DNA from: JAMCRM01 sp035561075
GTDB lineage: Bacteria; Acidobacteriota; Terriglobia; Bryobacterales; Bryobacteraceae
Assembly: GCA_035561075.1 (NCBI GenBank)
Contig: DATMYF010000013.1
Span: 1 to 64,000, forward strand
Length of the DNA stretch: 64,000 nt
Reading direction: 5' to 3'
Shown: piece by piece, positions 1-8,326 of the stretch
How positions within the stretch are numbered: position 1 is the stretch's first letter
Layout of the letters: every line of letters starts with the position of its first letter
Translations under genes and position numbers: made by a program
Notes under the pieces: model-generated
What the model was told of the DNA's origin: nothing
The model's input: the letters and a program-made list of their open reading frames with translations, nothing else
The model's database searches: none

Positions 1-103
1 TATTTTTCGAAAATGCGCGGTAGTCAATCACCTCGACGCTAAGGGCCGCGTGTTGTTCAATGGGCGGCATCACATCAGGAGCCGCAAGGGGGGATTCTTT
101 CAT
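1..103 (-). CDS. 5' end of an unidentified gene, cut by window edge
   Basis: An open frame runs from an ATG at 103 leftwards off the window, giving 34 residues that begin MKESPLAAPDVMPPIEQH. The start is supported by a good Shine-Dalgarno (AGGAGAT) directly upstream. It lies downstream of two small helix-turn-helix genes on the same strand, so it is probably the third gene of that unit. The fragment is too short to identify. In integrated elements this position is often taken by a replication or relaxase gene, but nothing here shows that. Confidence 0.5.
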   Translation of the reverse strand, partial: MKESPLAAPDVMPPIEQHAALSVEVIDYRAFSKN

Positions 104-196
104 ATCTCCTCCAGATCAGCCGGCTTTGCGCCGGTCTTTTCGCAAAAAGAAAACCGCCCGCTGCTGTTCGCAACATGGCGGCATGTATTCGCTGGC

Positions 197-451
197 CTAC
201 CTGCTCCGCTCCCGGAAAACCCGCGCCACCACCGCTTCGGGGATTCGCAAGGTGATGTAGGCCCGCTTACCCCGCCGGGTGTTGCCGTCGCTGCCGAACC
301 GCAGCACCCCGGGCTCATCCATAAACAGGCTCCGGATCGTATCGGTGCTGACCTGCCACAACTCCGCGAGTTGCTGCGGCGTGAAGATCCGGCCGAACGG
401 ATCGGGCACAGTTGCCCCGGCCACTCTGGATGCGGCGATTCCGTTGCCCAC
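197..451 (-). CDS. small helix-turn-helix protein, excisionase-like
   Basis: This 84-residue protein starts with GTG. Residues about 22-45 (IFTPQQLAELWQVSTDTIRS) have the shape of a MerR/excisionase helix-turn-helix, followed by a short wing with basic residues (GNTRRGKRAY). Proteins of this size are typically excisionase-type DNA-binding factors of phages and integrated elements. It follows the gene at 488-811 by 36 bases on the same strand. The target is unknown and there is no catalytic domain. Confidence 0.6.
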   Translation of the reverse strand: MGNGIAASRVAGATVPDPFGRIFTPQQLAELWQVSTDTIRSLFMDEPGVLRFGSDGNTRRGKRAYITLRIPEAVVARVFRERSR

Positions 452-487
452 TCTGCGCTCTTGTTGTTTGGGAAGCTGACTGGTCTT

Positions 488-811
488 CTACGCTTCAACT
501 TCGCGAATTGATGGTGAATACGGATGCGCATCACGCACCGTCCGCTTGTCTGCTCCCAGCCAGCGGTGCTCAAAGGCGTTGCCCTCGCGCCGCACGGTGA
601 GGTTGTCCTCAGCCAACTCAGGACGCAGCACCCGCGCGTGCCGAACCAGTGCACCGCCACTCCGGAGGAATTTCGATAGCTCGTCGTCGTCGATCCTCAG
701 CGTGCCTCCGATTCGCACAGCACCAGGCAACTGCCCCTTCCTGGCCCACGCGTAGACAGCATCCCGGCTGACCCCGAGGCGACCCGCGACGTCCTTCGCC
801 GAACAATACAT
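488..811 (-). CDS. helix-turn-helix (excisionase family) DNA-binding protein
   Basis: This 107-residue protein has a clear N-terminal winged helix-turn-helix of the excisionase type (YCSAKDVAGRLGVSRDAVYA, then GAVRIGGTLRIDDDELSKFL), spanning residues 2-52. The rest is basic and unassigned. The ATG is preceded by GGAGAT. It heads a leftward unit with the second HTH gene. Two such genes side by side fit the regulation or excision module of an integrated element; the specific role is not visible. A site-specific recombinase is not in the window and may lie further left. Confidence 0.7.
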   Translation of the reverse strand: MYCSAKDVAGRLGVSRDAVYAWARKGQLPGAVRIGGTLRIDDDELSKFLRSGGALVRHARVLRPELAEDNLTVRREGNAFEHRWLGADKRTVRDAHPYSPSIREVEA

Positions 812-830
812 ACACTATCTCCGTGAAACC

Positions 831-859
831 ATCATATCACACGTATGCGACAGAAAATA
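831..859 (-). promoter_or_regulatory. possible promoter/operator of the leftward HTH unit
   Basis: The 100-base gap between two leftward genes is AT-rich compared with its surroundings. On the minus strand it has a TATGAT hexamer (831-836) just upstream of the ribosome binding site. The imperfect inverted repeat CATA-N7-TATG (833-847) overlaps it. This could be an autoregulatory operator for the HTH protein. The -35 region is poor, so this is a weak call. Confidence 0.25.
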
Positions 860-919
860 AAGCAGTTATACGCAGAAACAGAACGGTGGTTTTGTCGAAA
901 ATAGCTACCTTAAGGCGTG

Positions 920-1720
920 CTATTTCTGGATAAGGGCGCGCCCCCGCCTGAAGCGTGGCGCGTCAAGGCCGATCAACGAGGCCACACTCAGCGCACCCTC
1001 CCGAATCGTGCTCGCGGTGCGGTAGCGGCACCCCTTCTCGTACTTGCGCCAAATCTCCGTCCACGGAACTCCGCAGATCGCGAGGATCAGGAACTCGTAG
1101 TGGATGTGCTCGTAGTTCCCACACTTGCGGCCGCCGGGGGCCTTTGTGGGTTTACGCTTTGAGGTGGCGCGCAGTTCGTCGGCGCGTGCCTTCGCCGCTT
1201 TCAGGATCCGGCTTCTGTACTGCTTCCAGTTCTCGCCGAAGAGACGATCTGGACTGTCCAGGTAGATGACGAATGGCGCTGGCAAATTTCGCGGCGCGGG
1301 ACTGGTCGCCTCGACCTCGGTTGACGGTCCGGTGCCCGGTCCGGCATCGGCGGATATCTCGGCGCGCATGGCTCGAAGACGATCATCCACGTGTTGGACG
1401 ACCCAGGCTGCGGCGTTGCCATCGCAGGTAAGGCCATGCTCCTCTGCCCACCGCTCAAGCATCGCGCGGTGAGAGTCCCCGGCGGACTGGCGGCCGCCGC
1501 GCCTCAACCCATAAGCATCGGGCAGTTCTATGATCGCCCGCCTCCACTCCGGCGATACGTTGAACAGCAGGTCGCCAATCGGGTTGCGCGGAGGGCCGTT
1601 GGGCTTTTGCCAGTACCGCTGGCACACGTCGCGGAGGCACGTCCAGAAGCGATGCTGCTCTTTGGTCAATCGGAAAGGAGGCTGCGCCTCGTAGTACCCG
1701 TAGCTCGGGGTGGCTTCCAT
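920..1720 (-). CDS. hypothetical protein, element-associated
   Basis: This 266-residue protein is unrecognised. The start ATG has an AGGGAG ribosome binding site. Its N-terminal half is rich in aromatic residues and arginine (RFWTCLRDVCQRYW). A proline/alanine-rich linker near residue 130 follows, then a basic stretch (RATSKRKPTKAPGGRKCG). The C-terminal region (residues about 205-255) could form a helix-turn-helix. No signal peptide or membrane segment is visible. Its position between excisionase-like genes and a HEPN-like gene suggests it belongs to the same accessory element. Confidence 0.5.
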   Translation of the reverse strand: MEATPSYGYYEAQPPFRLTKEQHRFWTCLRDVCQRYWQKPNGPPRNPIGDLLFNVSPEWRRAIIELPDAYGLRRGGRQSAGDSHRAMLERWAEEHGLTCDGNAAAWVVQHVDDRLRAMRAEISADAGPGTGPSTEVEATSPAPRNLPAPFVIYLDSPDRLFGENWKQYRSRILKAAKARADELRATSKRKPTKAPGGRKCGNYEHIHYEFLILAICGVPWTEIWRKYEKGCRYRTASTIREGALSVASLIGLDAPRFRRGRALIQK

Positions 1721-1899
1721 CGGATCGCTCCCTCACGATCTCCCTTGATGGAGCAGCCGCCAACCGGTCAGGGTCGCCGGCTTGTCGCCCCGCGGAGAGC
1801 TAGGCGGCTACTTCTATTCTGTCAGAAAGAACTTTTTCTTGCAAAGTTAAAAGCCAGCGTCTTTTCGGATATCATTGCCCGCAGGGAGATTCCGGCACA

Positions 1900-2604
1900 A
1901 TGCAGGATGGCGCGAAGATCGCGATGCGGACGTACCTCTCAGCGCACCACCTATTCGCTGCGGTGCACTTTGCTCGACTCGGACTGGAGCTTGAGAACCG
2001 GCACACTGGACAACCGAAGTTCAGCCACGAGCATCGATCATACGTGATCGGCAGCGTGCTCTCCGCTGTGGCCTTTCTCGAAGCGGCTATCAACGAGGTT
2101 TTCTGCAACGCAGCCGATGGCCACAACGCCCTTAAACCGCTGACCCAATCAGCGCACGACCTCATGCGCGAGTTGTGGGGTATGGGTATCCCTCGGACCG
2201 CGTCTTACCCAATTCTCAAGAAATACCAGGTCGCGCTTGTGCTGGCCGGGAAACCCCAACTTGAGGACGGAAGGCAGCCATACCAGGATGCTCATCTGCT
2301 AATCCAACTCCGGAATGCACTCGTGCATTATGAGCCGGAGTGGCTGCCAGCGCCTACCGGCGCACACGGGTTCGAGGTGAAATTGAAGCACAAGTTCCCG
2401 CCAAGCGCCCTTTTCGCGGGTTCTGGGAACTGCTGGTACCCCGATCATTGCCTCGGGTACGGTTGCTCCAGGTGGGCGGTAAACACCAGTGTGGCGTTAA
2501 CAGAAGAGTTCCTCTCCCGCATGGCTATTTCCGGTAACTACCAAGCGATTCTCCCGAAGCTCGGTCTGCCCCTACCGGAGAAGTTGGGGCCCCCACTCCC
2601 TTAG
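1900..2604 (+). CDS. HEPN-like protein
   Basis: This 234-residue soluble protein is mostly helical by composition. Near residue 138 it carries LRNALVHY, which fits the R-x4-6-H signature of HEPN domains, a family that includes RNases of toxin-antitoxin and phage-defence systems. An upstream helix (VIGSVLSAVAFLEAAINEVF) resembles the first HEPN helix. HEPN nucleases often pair with a nucleotidyltransferase antitoxin, but none is adjacent. The gene is divergent from the gene at 920-1720. Nuclease activity is an inference from one motif; it may be a non-catalytic HEPN-fold protein. Confidence 0.55.
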   Translation: MQDGAKIAMRTYLSAHHLFAAVHFARLGLELENRHTGQPKFSHEHRSYVIGSVLSAVAFLEAAINEVFCNAADGHNALKPLTQSAHDLMRELWGMGIPRTASYPILKKYQVALVLAGKPQLEDGRQPYQDAHLLIQLRNALVHYEPEWLPAPTGAHGFEVKLKHKFPPSALFAGSGNCWYPDHCLGYGCSRWAVNTSVALTEEFLSRMAISGNYQAILPKLGLPLPEKLGPPLP

Positions 2605-2716
2605 GATGTCTATGCTCACGTACCACAGACGTACCACGGCCTCCGTTTTTGCCGGTTTTGCCGTTTTAGCCGATACGCAAAATCAATAACTTACGTGTTA
2701 TCTGTAGGGGTCAGAA

Positions 2717-2740
2717 GTTCAAGTCCCCCCGTCCGCACCA
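2717..2740 (+). other. tRNA 3'-end remnant, probable attachment site
   Basis: The sequence GTTCAAGTCCCCCCGTCCGC plus ACCA has the layout of a tRNA T-loop, T-stem 3' strand, acceptor 3' strand, discriminator A and CCA; the implied acceptor 5' strand would be GCGGACG. The bases upstream do not complete a T-stem or cloverleaf, so no functional tRNA exists here. A tRNA 3' end without its body is the usual trace of an element integrated by a tyrosine recombinase. Here it sits just right of a block of element-like genes. No partner copy is visible in the window. Confidence 0.5.
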
Positions 2741-2855
2741 GATAAACCAGCCGGCGACCTCGTCTAAACTAGCGCCTAAGGCCGCATACACCCTGCATTG
2801 CAACCAGGCGACGTGGAAGCGTGGCTGTCCCGGAGCAGGTTGACGTGCCGGTAAC

Positions 2856-2885
2856 TCAGGCCCGGACGGCCGAGAGCGCCTTCAC
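2856..2885 (-). repeat. duplicated 3' end of pntB (30 bp)
   Basis: These 30 bases match the last 30 bases of pntB (4582-4611) at 27 positions and in the same orientation, encoding the same C-terminus VKALSAVRA plus stop. Homology stops abruptly beyond that. The two copies flank the fucosidase gene as imperfect direct repeats. This looks like a recombination or insertion scar rather than a gene. Confidence 0.75.
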
Positions 2886-3182
2886 CGGCCGCAAGGTGGA
2901 TGCCGAACGTGCGCCCGCAGAGCGCGCGGACGTGGCTGGTTCTTGCAGGAATGTCCGCGGCGAACCTCGTGGCCTTCGCGGCGAATGGCCGCCGCTATGA
3001 AGGCCACTTCGGCGCGTGTCTTCGCGGGCCAGCACACTTAATTCGCGGAGAGGCGCAAATCTCCGCTGCTGCGGAAGACCGGCCCGCGTGTGATAAACTC
3101 GTGGCGCGAAAACATTGCGAGTCCTGCCCGGCTCACCAGAATTACCTTTCTGGGCCTGAACTGGGCTAGCGCCGAGGTCGTT

Positions 3183-4571
3183 ATGCAACATGTCGTTGAC
3201 CGCCGCGCCTTTATGACGTGCGCCATGGGAGGGTTCGGACTGCGATTGGCCGAACAGCAGGATAAGACGGAGGCCTTTCGCCGGACACCCGAGTCGGTTG
3301 TGCATCGCAAAATCCAACCGTGGTTTCCAAAAGCAGGGCTGGGATTGTTCACGCCCTGGGGTCCTTGCAGCGTCGGAGAAGTCGAAGGCGGCTGGGGTCT
3401 TTTCCGTGACATGGAACCGCCGAACCAATACTGGCCCGTCGAGAAGTATATTGGTCTGGCCGACCGCTTCAATCCGCGGAACTACGAACCCGCCAAATGG
3501 CTCGCCGCGGCTGCGCGGGCCGGTTTCAAATACACCGGCTTTCTGCTGCGCCATCACGACGGCTACGCGATGTGGCCCACCGAGTACGGCGATTTCGGCA
3601 CCAAACAGCATTTGAAGGGGCGCGACTTCGTGCGGCCGTTCGTCGAAGCGTGCCGCAACAGCGGCCTGAAGGTGGGCCTGTCCTACTCGCCCACGGATTG
3701 GCTTTTCAATCCGAAGGGCTGGCCCTGGCGCGGGTTCCCGTTGCGCGATCCCGAGTTCCGGTTCCGGCGTCCCGAGAGGCACCAAGGTCTGCCGCGCTAC
3801 GCGGACATGCCGCTCGCGGAGATCCAGAAATATTTCGAGCAATTCTATGCCGTCGTGAAGGGGCAGATGGGCGAGGTGCTGACGCGGTACGGCAAGATCG
3901 ACCTACTGTGGTGGGACGGCTACGACTGGCCGACTGGGATCGACCACCATGGCCGGGAGCTGGAGGATTATGTGCGAAAGCTCCAGCCCGAAATCGTGTT
4001 GAACGACCGCAACATGATCTGGGACCAGGGGCGGATGCTCGGGGATTTTAGCACGGGGTTTGAGAATCGCAATCCGGGCGAGCGTCCCGAAGGCATCTGG
4101 GAACAATGCGAGGCGGCCTGCGGCGGTTGGAGCTACCGTGGAGAGCACAAGCCCTGCAAGAGCGCGGCGTACATCATCGAACGTCTGGCGCGAAACCGGG
4201 CCTGGGGCGGCAATTACATGGTGAGTTTTGGCCCTCGTCCGGACGGCACTATGAGGCCGGCATTCTACGACATCTGCGACCAGATGGCCGCCTGGATGAA
4301 GCACAGCGCCGAGTCGCTATTCGACGTGGAAGCGGGGCCATACCCGCAGCGGGCGGACGTGCCGGTGACGGTCAAGGGCAGCACCTGGTATCTCCACTTC
4401 CTCACGCCCGAGAAGCGCACCGCGACGCTCACCGGAGCGCCGCGTCCGGCAACCGCCACGGTCCTGCGTACGGGCCGGCGAGCATCGTTGCATGACGACG
4501 GCGACCGTACCCTGGTGACTCTGCCAGATTCACCGTCCACGGAGTTCGACGAGGTCGTGGCGCTCACGTAG
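3183..4571 (+). CDS. alpha-L-fucosidase, GH29 family
   Basis: Retaining GH29 enzymes remove terminal alpha-L-fucose from glycans. The protein of about 462 residues shows RHHDGYAMWPTEYGDF (substrate pocket), DLLWWDGYDW with the aspartate in the position of the GH29 nucleophile, and WEQCEAACGGWSYR late in the barrel, followed by a beta-rich C-terminus. The start at 3183 is preferred over an in-frame ATG at 3090. It has a GAGG ribosome binding site, and the protein then begins with a twin-arginine-like leader (VDRRAFMTCAMGGFG), so export is likely. The gene is convergent with pntB and is flanked by the pntB 3' duplication, which suggests later insertion. Confidence 0.88.
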   Translation: MQHVVDRRAFMTCAMGGFGLRLAEQQDKTEAFRRTPESVVHRKIQPWFPKAGLGLFTPWGPCSVGEVEGGWGLFRDMEPPNQYWPVEKYIGLADRFNPRNYEPAKWLAAAARAGFKYTGFLLRHHDGYAMWPTEYGDFGTKQHLKGRDFVRPFVEACRNSGLKVGLSYSPTDWLFNPKGWPWRGFPLRDPEFRFRRPERHQGLPRYADMPLAEIQKYFEQFYAVVKGQMGEVLTRYGKIDLLWWDGYDWPTGIDHHGRELEDYVRKLQPEIVLNDRNMIWDQGRMLGDFSTGFENRNPGERPEGIWEQCEAACGGWSYRGEHKPCKSAAYIIERLARNRAWGGNYMVSFGPRPDGTMRPAFYDICDQMAAWMKHSAESLFDVEAGPYPQRADVPVTVKGSTWYLHFLTPEKRTATLTGAPRPATATVLRTGRRASLHDDGDRTLVTLPDSPSTEFDEVVALT

Positions 4572-4581
4572 CACCGCCACC

Positions 4582-5958
4582 TCACGCCCGCACAGCCGAG
4601 AGCGCCTTCACGATGCCCCCGAGGAACGCCTTGGCATCACCGAACAGCATCAGCGTTTTATCCATGTAGTACAGCTCGTTATCGATGCCGGCGAAGCCGG
4701 GGCTGAGGCTGCGCTTGATTACCATCACGGTGCGGGCCTTGTCCACGTCGAGGATGGGCATGCCGTAAATCGGACTGCTGCGGTCGTTACGCGCGGCCGG
4801 GTTGGTCACGTCGTTGGCGCCGATGATGAGCGCTACGTCGGCGTGGGCGAACTCGGAGTTGATGTCCTCCATCTCATGCAGCTTGTCGTAGGGGATGTCC
4901 GCTTCGGCCAGCAGCACATTCATGTGGCCGGGCATGCGGCCGGCCACCGGATGGATGCCGAACTGCACGTCCACGCCGCGCTTGGTGAGGGTGTCGTAGA
5001 GTTCGCGCAGTTTGTGCTGGGCCTGCGCGACGGCCATCCCGTAGCCCGGCACCACGATCACCAGGCGCGCGGAATCCAGGATTTCGGCGGCCTCCTCCGG
5101 AGTGGCGCTGCGCGCCGTGCGCTTCTCCACCGCGCCCTCCGCCTTCATCTGCACCTGCCCGAACGCGCCGAACAGCACGTTAGTGAAAGACCGGTTCATG
5201 GCGCGGCACATGATGATCGACAGGATAAAACCCGAGGACCCGTCGAGCGCTCCGGCGATAATTAGCAGCTTATTGTCGAGCGCGAACCCCATGGCCGAGG
5301 CTGCCAGGCCCGCGTACGAATTCAGCAGCGCAATCACCGTCGGCATATCCGCGCCGCCGATGGGCATGATCAGGAGCACCCCGAACAGTAGCGAGAGCCC
5401 CACGAAGATCGGGAACATCCAGGTCGCCTCGGGACGCACGATCAGCGCCACCCCGAAACCCACCGCTGCGGCCAATAACGACAGGTTGATAAAGTTCTGG
5501 TTGCGGTAAACCATGGGGCGGGTGGGCAGGATCTCCTGCAGCTTCCCGAACGCCATCAGGCTGCCGGTGAAGGTCAGAAAGCCCAGCAGCATCTCGATTA
5601 CCAGCGCCACCATCACGAAGCCGTGTGGCTCGTGCCGGAAGTATTCAGCCGTGCCCACGAGTCCCGCGGCCAGCGCGCCAAAAGCGTGGGAAAGCGCCGT
5701 CCGCTGCGGCACCGCGGTCATGGGCATCAGGTACGCCAGCGGCACCCCGATCGCCGAGCCGACGATCAGCGCGAACACGATCCACTCGAAGCTCTGCACC
5801 TCCGGGCGGAGTAGCGTCCCGACGATGGCCAGCAGCATTCCCACTTCGCCGGCGAACACGCCGCGGCGCGCGGTGACCGGGGAGTTCAGCCACTTCAGCG
5901 CCAGGATGAACAGCCCCGCCGCGACGATGTAACTGAGCTGCACCAGTGCCGCGATCAT
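4582..5958 (-). CDS. pntB: NAD(P) transhydrogenase subunit beta
   Basis: This is the beta subunit of the proton-translocating transhydrogenase, which transfers hydride between NADH and NADP+ and sets NADPH supply. The 458 residues are of normal length. The N-terminal 270 residues hold hydrophobic transmembrane helices. The C-terminal domain III binds NADP(H) and shows VVPGYGMAVAQAQ, HPVAGRMPGHMNVLLAEA and IIGANDVTNPAAR, all hallmarks of PntB. It overlaps the preceding small subunit by 4 bases, so the three pnt genes are co-translated. Confidence 0.96.
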   Translation of the reverse strand: MIAALVQLSYIVAAGLFILALKWLNSPVTARRGVFAGEVGMLLAIVGTLLRPEVQSFEWIVFALIVGSAIGVPLAYLMPMTAVPQRTALSHAFGALAAGLVGTAEYFRHEPHGFVMVALVIEMLLGFLTFTGSLMAFGKLQEILPTRPMVYRNQNFINLSLLAAAVGFGVALIVRPEATWMFPIFVGLSLLFGVLLIMPIGGADMPTVIALLNSYAGLAASAMGFALDNKLLIIAGALDGSSGFILSIIMCRAMNRSFTNVLFGAFGQVQMKAEGAVEKRTARSATPEEAAEILDSARLVIVVPGYGMAVAQAQHKLRELYDTLTKRGVDVQFGIHPVAGRMPGHMNVLLAEADIPYDKLHEMEDINSEFAHADVALIIGANDVTNPAARNDRSSPIYGMPILDVDKARTVMVIKRSLSPGFAGIDNELYYMDKTLMLFGDAKAFLGGIVKALSAVRA

Positions 5959-6251
5959 CGCCGGTTCCCCCGGTCTCGTTTGAACATCTTCAGCATGCGG
6001 TCGGTAATCAGGAAGCCGCTGACGATGTTGATGGTGGAGGCCAGCACCGCAATGGTGCCGAGCACGCGCGTCAGCGTCGTGGCATCACGCTCTCCCGCAA
6101 GGATGAGGGAGCCCACGACGGCGATCGCGGAGATGGCGTTGGTCAGCGACATCAGCGGCGTGTGCAGCAGCGGCGACACGCGGCGGATCAACTCAAACCC
6201 CAGGAACGCCGCCAGCATAAAAACGTAGATATCGCTTTCGTCGATGTGCAA
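5955..6251 (-). CDS. pntAb: NAD(P) transhydrogenase alpha subunit, membrane part
   Basis: This 98-residue membrane protein corresponds to the C-terminal transmembrane part of E. coli PntA, encoded separately as in many bacteria with a three-gene transhydrogenase. It has about three hydrophobic helices, and LLHTPLMSLTNAISAI is the conserved family segment. It lies between the soluble alpha subunit (3 bases upstream) and pntB (4-base overlap), which fixes the assignment. Confidence 0.93.
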   Translation of the reverse strand: MHIDESDIYVFMLAAFLGFELIRRVSPLLHTPLMSLTNAISAIAVVGSLILAGERDATTLTRVLGTIAVLASTINIVSGFLITDRMLKMFKRDRGNRR

Positions 6252-6254
6252 GGT

Positions 6255-7442
6255 CTATCCCTTCCCTGGAACGGCGGGCTCTCCCGCCAGTCCCAACGCC
6301 TCACGAATGCGCGGGTGCACCACTTCGCCACCATGCGTCACCAGGGTGTCGCGGGTGATCTCGTCGGCCGGGTCGATGGCCAGCACGCCGTCACGGATGA
6401 GGTGTTTCAGGTAAGCAGCGATGTTGCGCGCGTACATCTGGCTGGCGTGGAACGGCACCGTGGACGCGAGATTGAGCGGCCCCAAAATGGTGACTGCGCC
6501 CTCTCGAACCGTCTCCCCGGGACGCGTCAGCTCGCAATTGCCGCCCCTCTCCGCGGCCAGGTCCACTAGCACGGAACCGGGCGGCATCACCCGCACCATC
6601 TCCGCGGTCACCAGCACGGGCGCCTTCTTGCCGGGCACGGCGGCAGTGGTGATCACGACCTCGTTCTGTCGCAGCACCTCGAGCATCATGAGGCGCTGGC
6701 GCCGGTAGAACTCCTCGCCCATCTGGGCGGCATAGCCTCCGCCGGCTTCCGCGCCCGCGGTCTCAAGGTCGAGCACAATGAACTTGGCCCCCAGGCTCTC
6801 CACCTGCTCCCGCACCGCCGGCCGCACGTCGTAGCCGCTCACCACTGCGCCCAGCCGCCGCGCCGTGGCAATGGCCTGCAATCCCGCCACCCCGGCCCCC
6901 AGCACGAAGACGCGCGCCGGGGCGATGGTCCCTGCAGCGGTCATGAGCATGGGGAACATGCGGGGCAGCGTATCGGCGGCCAACAGCACGGCCTTGTAGC
7001 CCGCGATGGTAGCCATCGACGAAAGCACGTCCATGGCTTGCGCGCGAGTGATGCGGGGCATCAACTCCATGGCCAGCATGGTGACGCCGCGTCCCGCCAG
7101 ATCCGCGGCTTCACGTACGGCGGTGAGCGGCTCGCCCATGCCGATTACGATCTGTTCGCGGCGAAAGAGGGGCAGATCGTCGCGGCCGGTGTCCGGGTTG
7201 GCACCCAGCGACCGCACCTGCACGATGGCATCGGAAGCGGCGAAAACCTCGGAGCGATCGGCAGCCAGACGCGCGCCGCGCTCCCGGTATTCGCTGTCGG
7301 GGAAGCCCGCTGCCTCCCCCGCTCCCGGCTCCACCAGGAACTCGGCGCCGCTCTTGGCGAGCGTCTCCATGGCACGCGGCGTCATCGCCACGCGCCGCTC
7401 CCCGGGGAACGTTTCTCTGGGGACCCCTATGGTGATGGACAA
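6255..7442 (-). CDS. pntAa: NAD(P) transhydrogenase alpha subunit, NAD-binding part
   Basis: This is domain I of transhydrogenase, a soluble NAD(H)-binding protein related to alanine dehydrogenase. It shows GVPRETFPGERRVAMTP at the N-terminus and a Rossmann motif VFVLGAGVAGLQAIATA. I chose the TTG at 7442: it starts the protein exactly where homologues begin (LSITIGVP) and has a perfect GGAGGG ribosome binding site 8 bases upstream (7451-7456). A more upstream start at 7508 would add 22 residues with no family resemblance. It is the first gene of the pnt operon. Confidence 0.93.
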   Translation of the reverse strand: MSITIGVPRETFPGERRVAMTPRAMETLAKSGAEFLVEPGAGEAAGFPDSEYRERGARLAADRSEVFAASDAIVQVRSLGANPDTGRDDLPLFRREQIVIGMGEPLTAVREAADLAGRGVTMLAMELMPRITRAQAMDVLSSMATIAGYKAVLLAADTLPRMFPMLMTAAGTIAPARVFVLGAGVAGLQAIATARRLGAVVSGYDVRPAVREQVESLGAKFIVLDLETAGAEAGGGYAAQMGEEFYRRQRLMMLEVLRQNEVVITTAAVPGKKAPVLVTAEMVRVMPPGSVLVDLAAERGGNCELTRPGETVREGAVTILGPLNLASTVPFHASQMYARNIAAYLKHLIRDGVLAIDPADEITRDTLVTHGGEVVHPRIREALGLAGEPAVPGKG

Positions 7443-7531
7443 GCGCAAAACCCTCCGCTTCCCGTGTCCGCATAGTAGCGCACAGGTAGCGGGAGTTGGC
7501 AAAACCAAGTGTGCGGGAAATTACGAAGCGG

Positions 7532-8317
7532 CTATTTCCACCCGAACCCGACGCCGCCCGTCGAGCCACCGCCGAACAGTTCCACGGAGACCAGCGTGAA
7601 AACCGGCGTATCCGGCTGGGGTGCAATCACAATTGACCGCGGCAGCACGGGAGCATCGCCGGGAAGCCGCTCCCAGGCGTCCTCACGCTGCACCAGAACC
7701 ACGCAGCTATTGTCCGGAGCGGCGAGCCGGACGGGCTCCTCCACCTGCCGGTGCATGACGACGACCGCGCGGCTGCGCAGCCCGCGTCCATCGATCGAGT
7801 ACCCGTTCATCACCAGGCGGCCGTGCAGGCCGGCATCGCGAAGACGGTCGAGCTCTTCCGCCGTGGGACTTTCCGGCAGCCACGGATCGGGCGGCGGCTC
7901 CAGGTGCAGTTCCTCCGGCCCTGGATACCAGCGGACCCTTACGGTGGTGATCCGCTGCTCGTGGTGGCCCAGATCGGCGGCGCGGCGGTACCAGGCAGTG
8001 GCCTCGTCGAGATCCGGCTCCACTCCGCGCCCGAACTCGTGCAGCACCCCGATCGCGAAAGTCGCGGCGGGATGCTTCTGCCCGGCGGCTTCCCTGTACC
8101 ACCTCATGGCTTCGGCGAAATCGTGCTCGAAGCCCTCCATTTCCTCGTAAATCTTTCCGAGCAGAAACTGAGCTTCGGCATCGCCTTCCGTGGCTGACGC
8201 GCGAATCTCGCGCAGCGCGGCGTCTCGATCCCCCCGGTACAAGGCCTCCAGGCCGGCCCGAACGTCGCCGTAGCAAAGAGCGGCGAGAGCCGCGACAGCC
8301 AAGAGGAGGAGCCGCAC
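7532..8317 (-). CDS. secreted Sel1-repeat protein
   Basis: This 261-residue protein has an N-terminal signal peptide (MRLLLLAVAALAALCYG). At least two Sel1-type repeats follow (AEAQFLLGKIYEE...AEAMRWYREAAGQ and ATFAIGVLHEFGRG...EATAWYRRAADLG) over residues 45-125. The C-terminal 130 residues are proline-rich and unassigned. Sel1 repeats mediate protein contacts, often in the envelope. The start is GTG and lies 10 bases after the stop of the M13 peptidase gene on the same strand, so they may be co-transcribed. The partner is unknown. Confidence 0.8.
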   Translation of the reverse strand: MRLLLLAVAALAALCYGDVRAGLEALYRGDRDAALREIRASATEGDAEAQFLLGKIYEEMEGFEHDFAEAMRWYREAAGQKHPAATFAIGVLHEFGRGVEPDLDEATAWYRRAADLGHHEQRITTVRVRWYPGPEELHLEPPPDPWLPESPTAEELDRLRDAGLHGRLVMNGYSIDGRGLRSRAVVVMHRQVEEPVRLAAPDNSCVVLVQREDAWERLPGDAPVLPRSIVIAPQPDTPVFTLVSVELFGGGSTGGVGFGWK

Positions 8318-8326
8318 GAAGGCAGT

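Noticed and set aside
2886..3842. 328-residue open frame opposite the fucosidase gene
   Set aside because: It is the antisense frame of GH29; only its last 30 bases (2856-2885) matter, as the pntB duplication.
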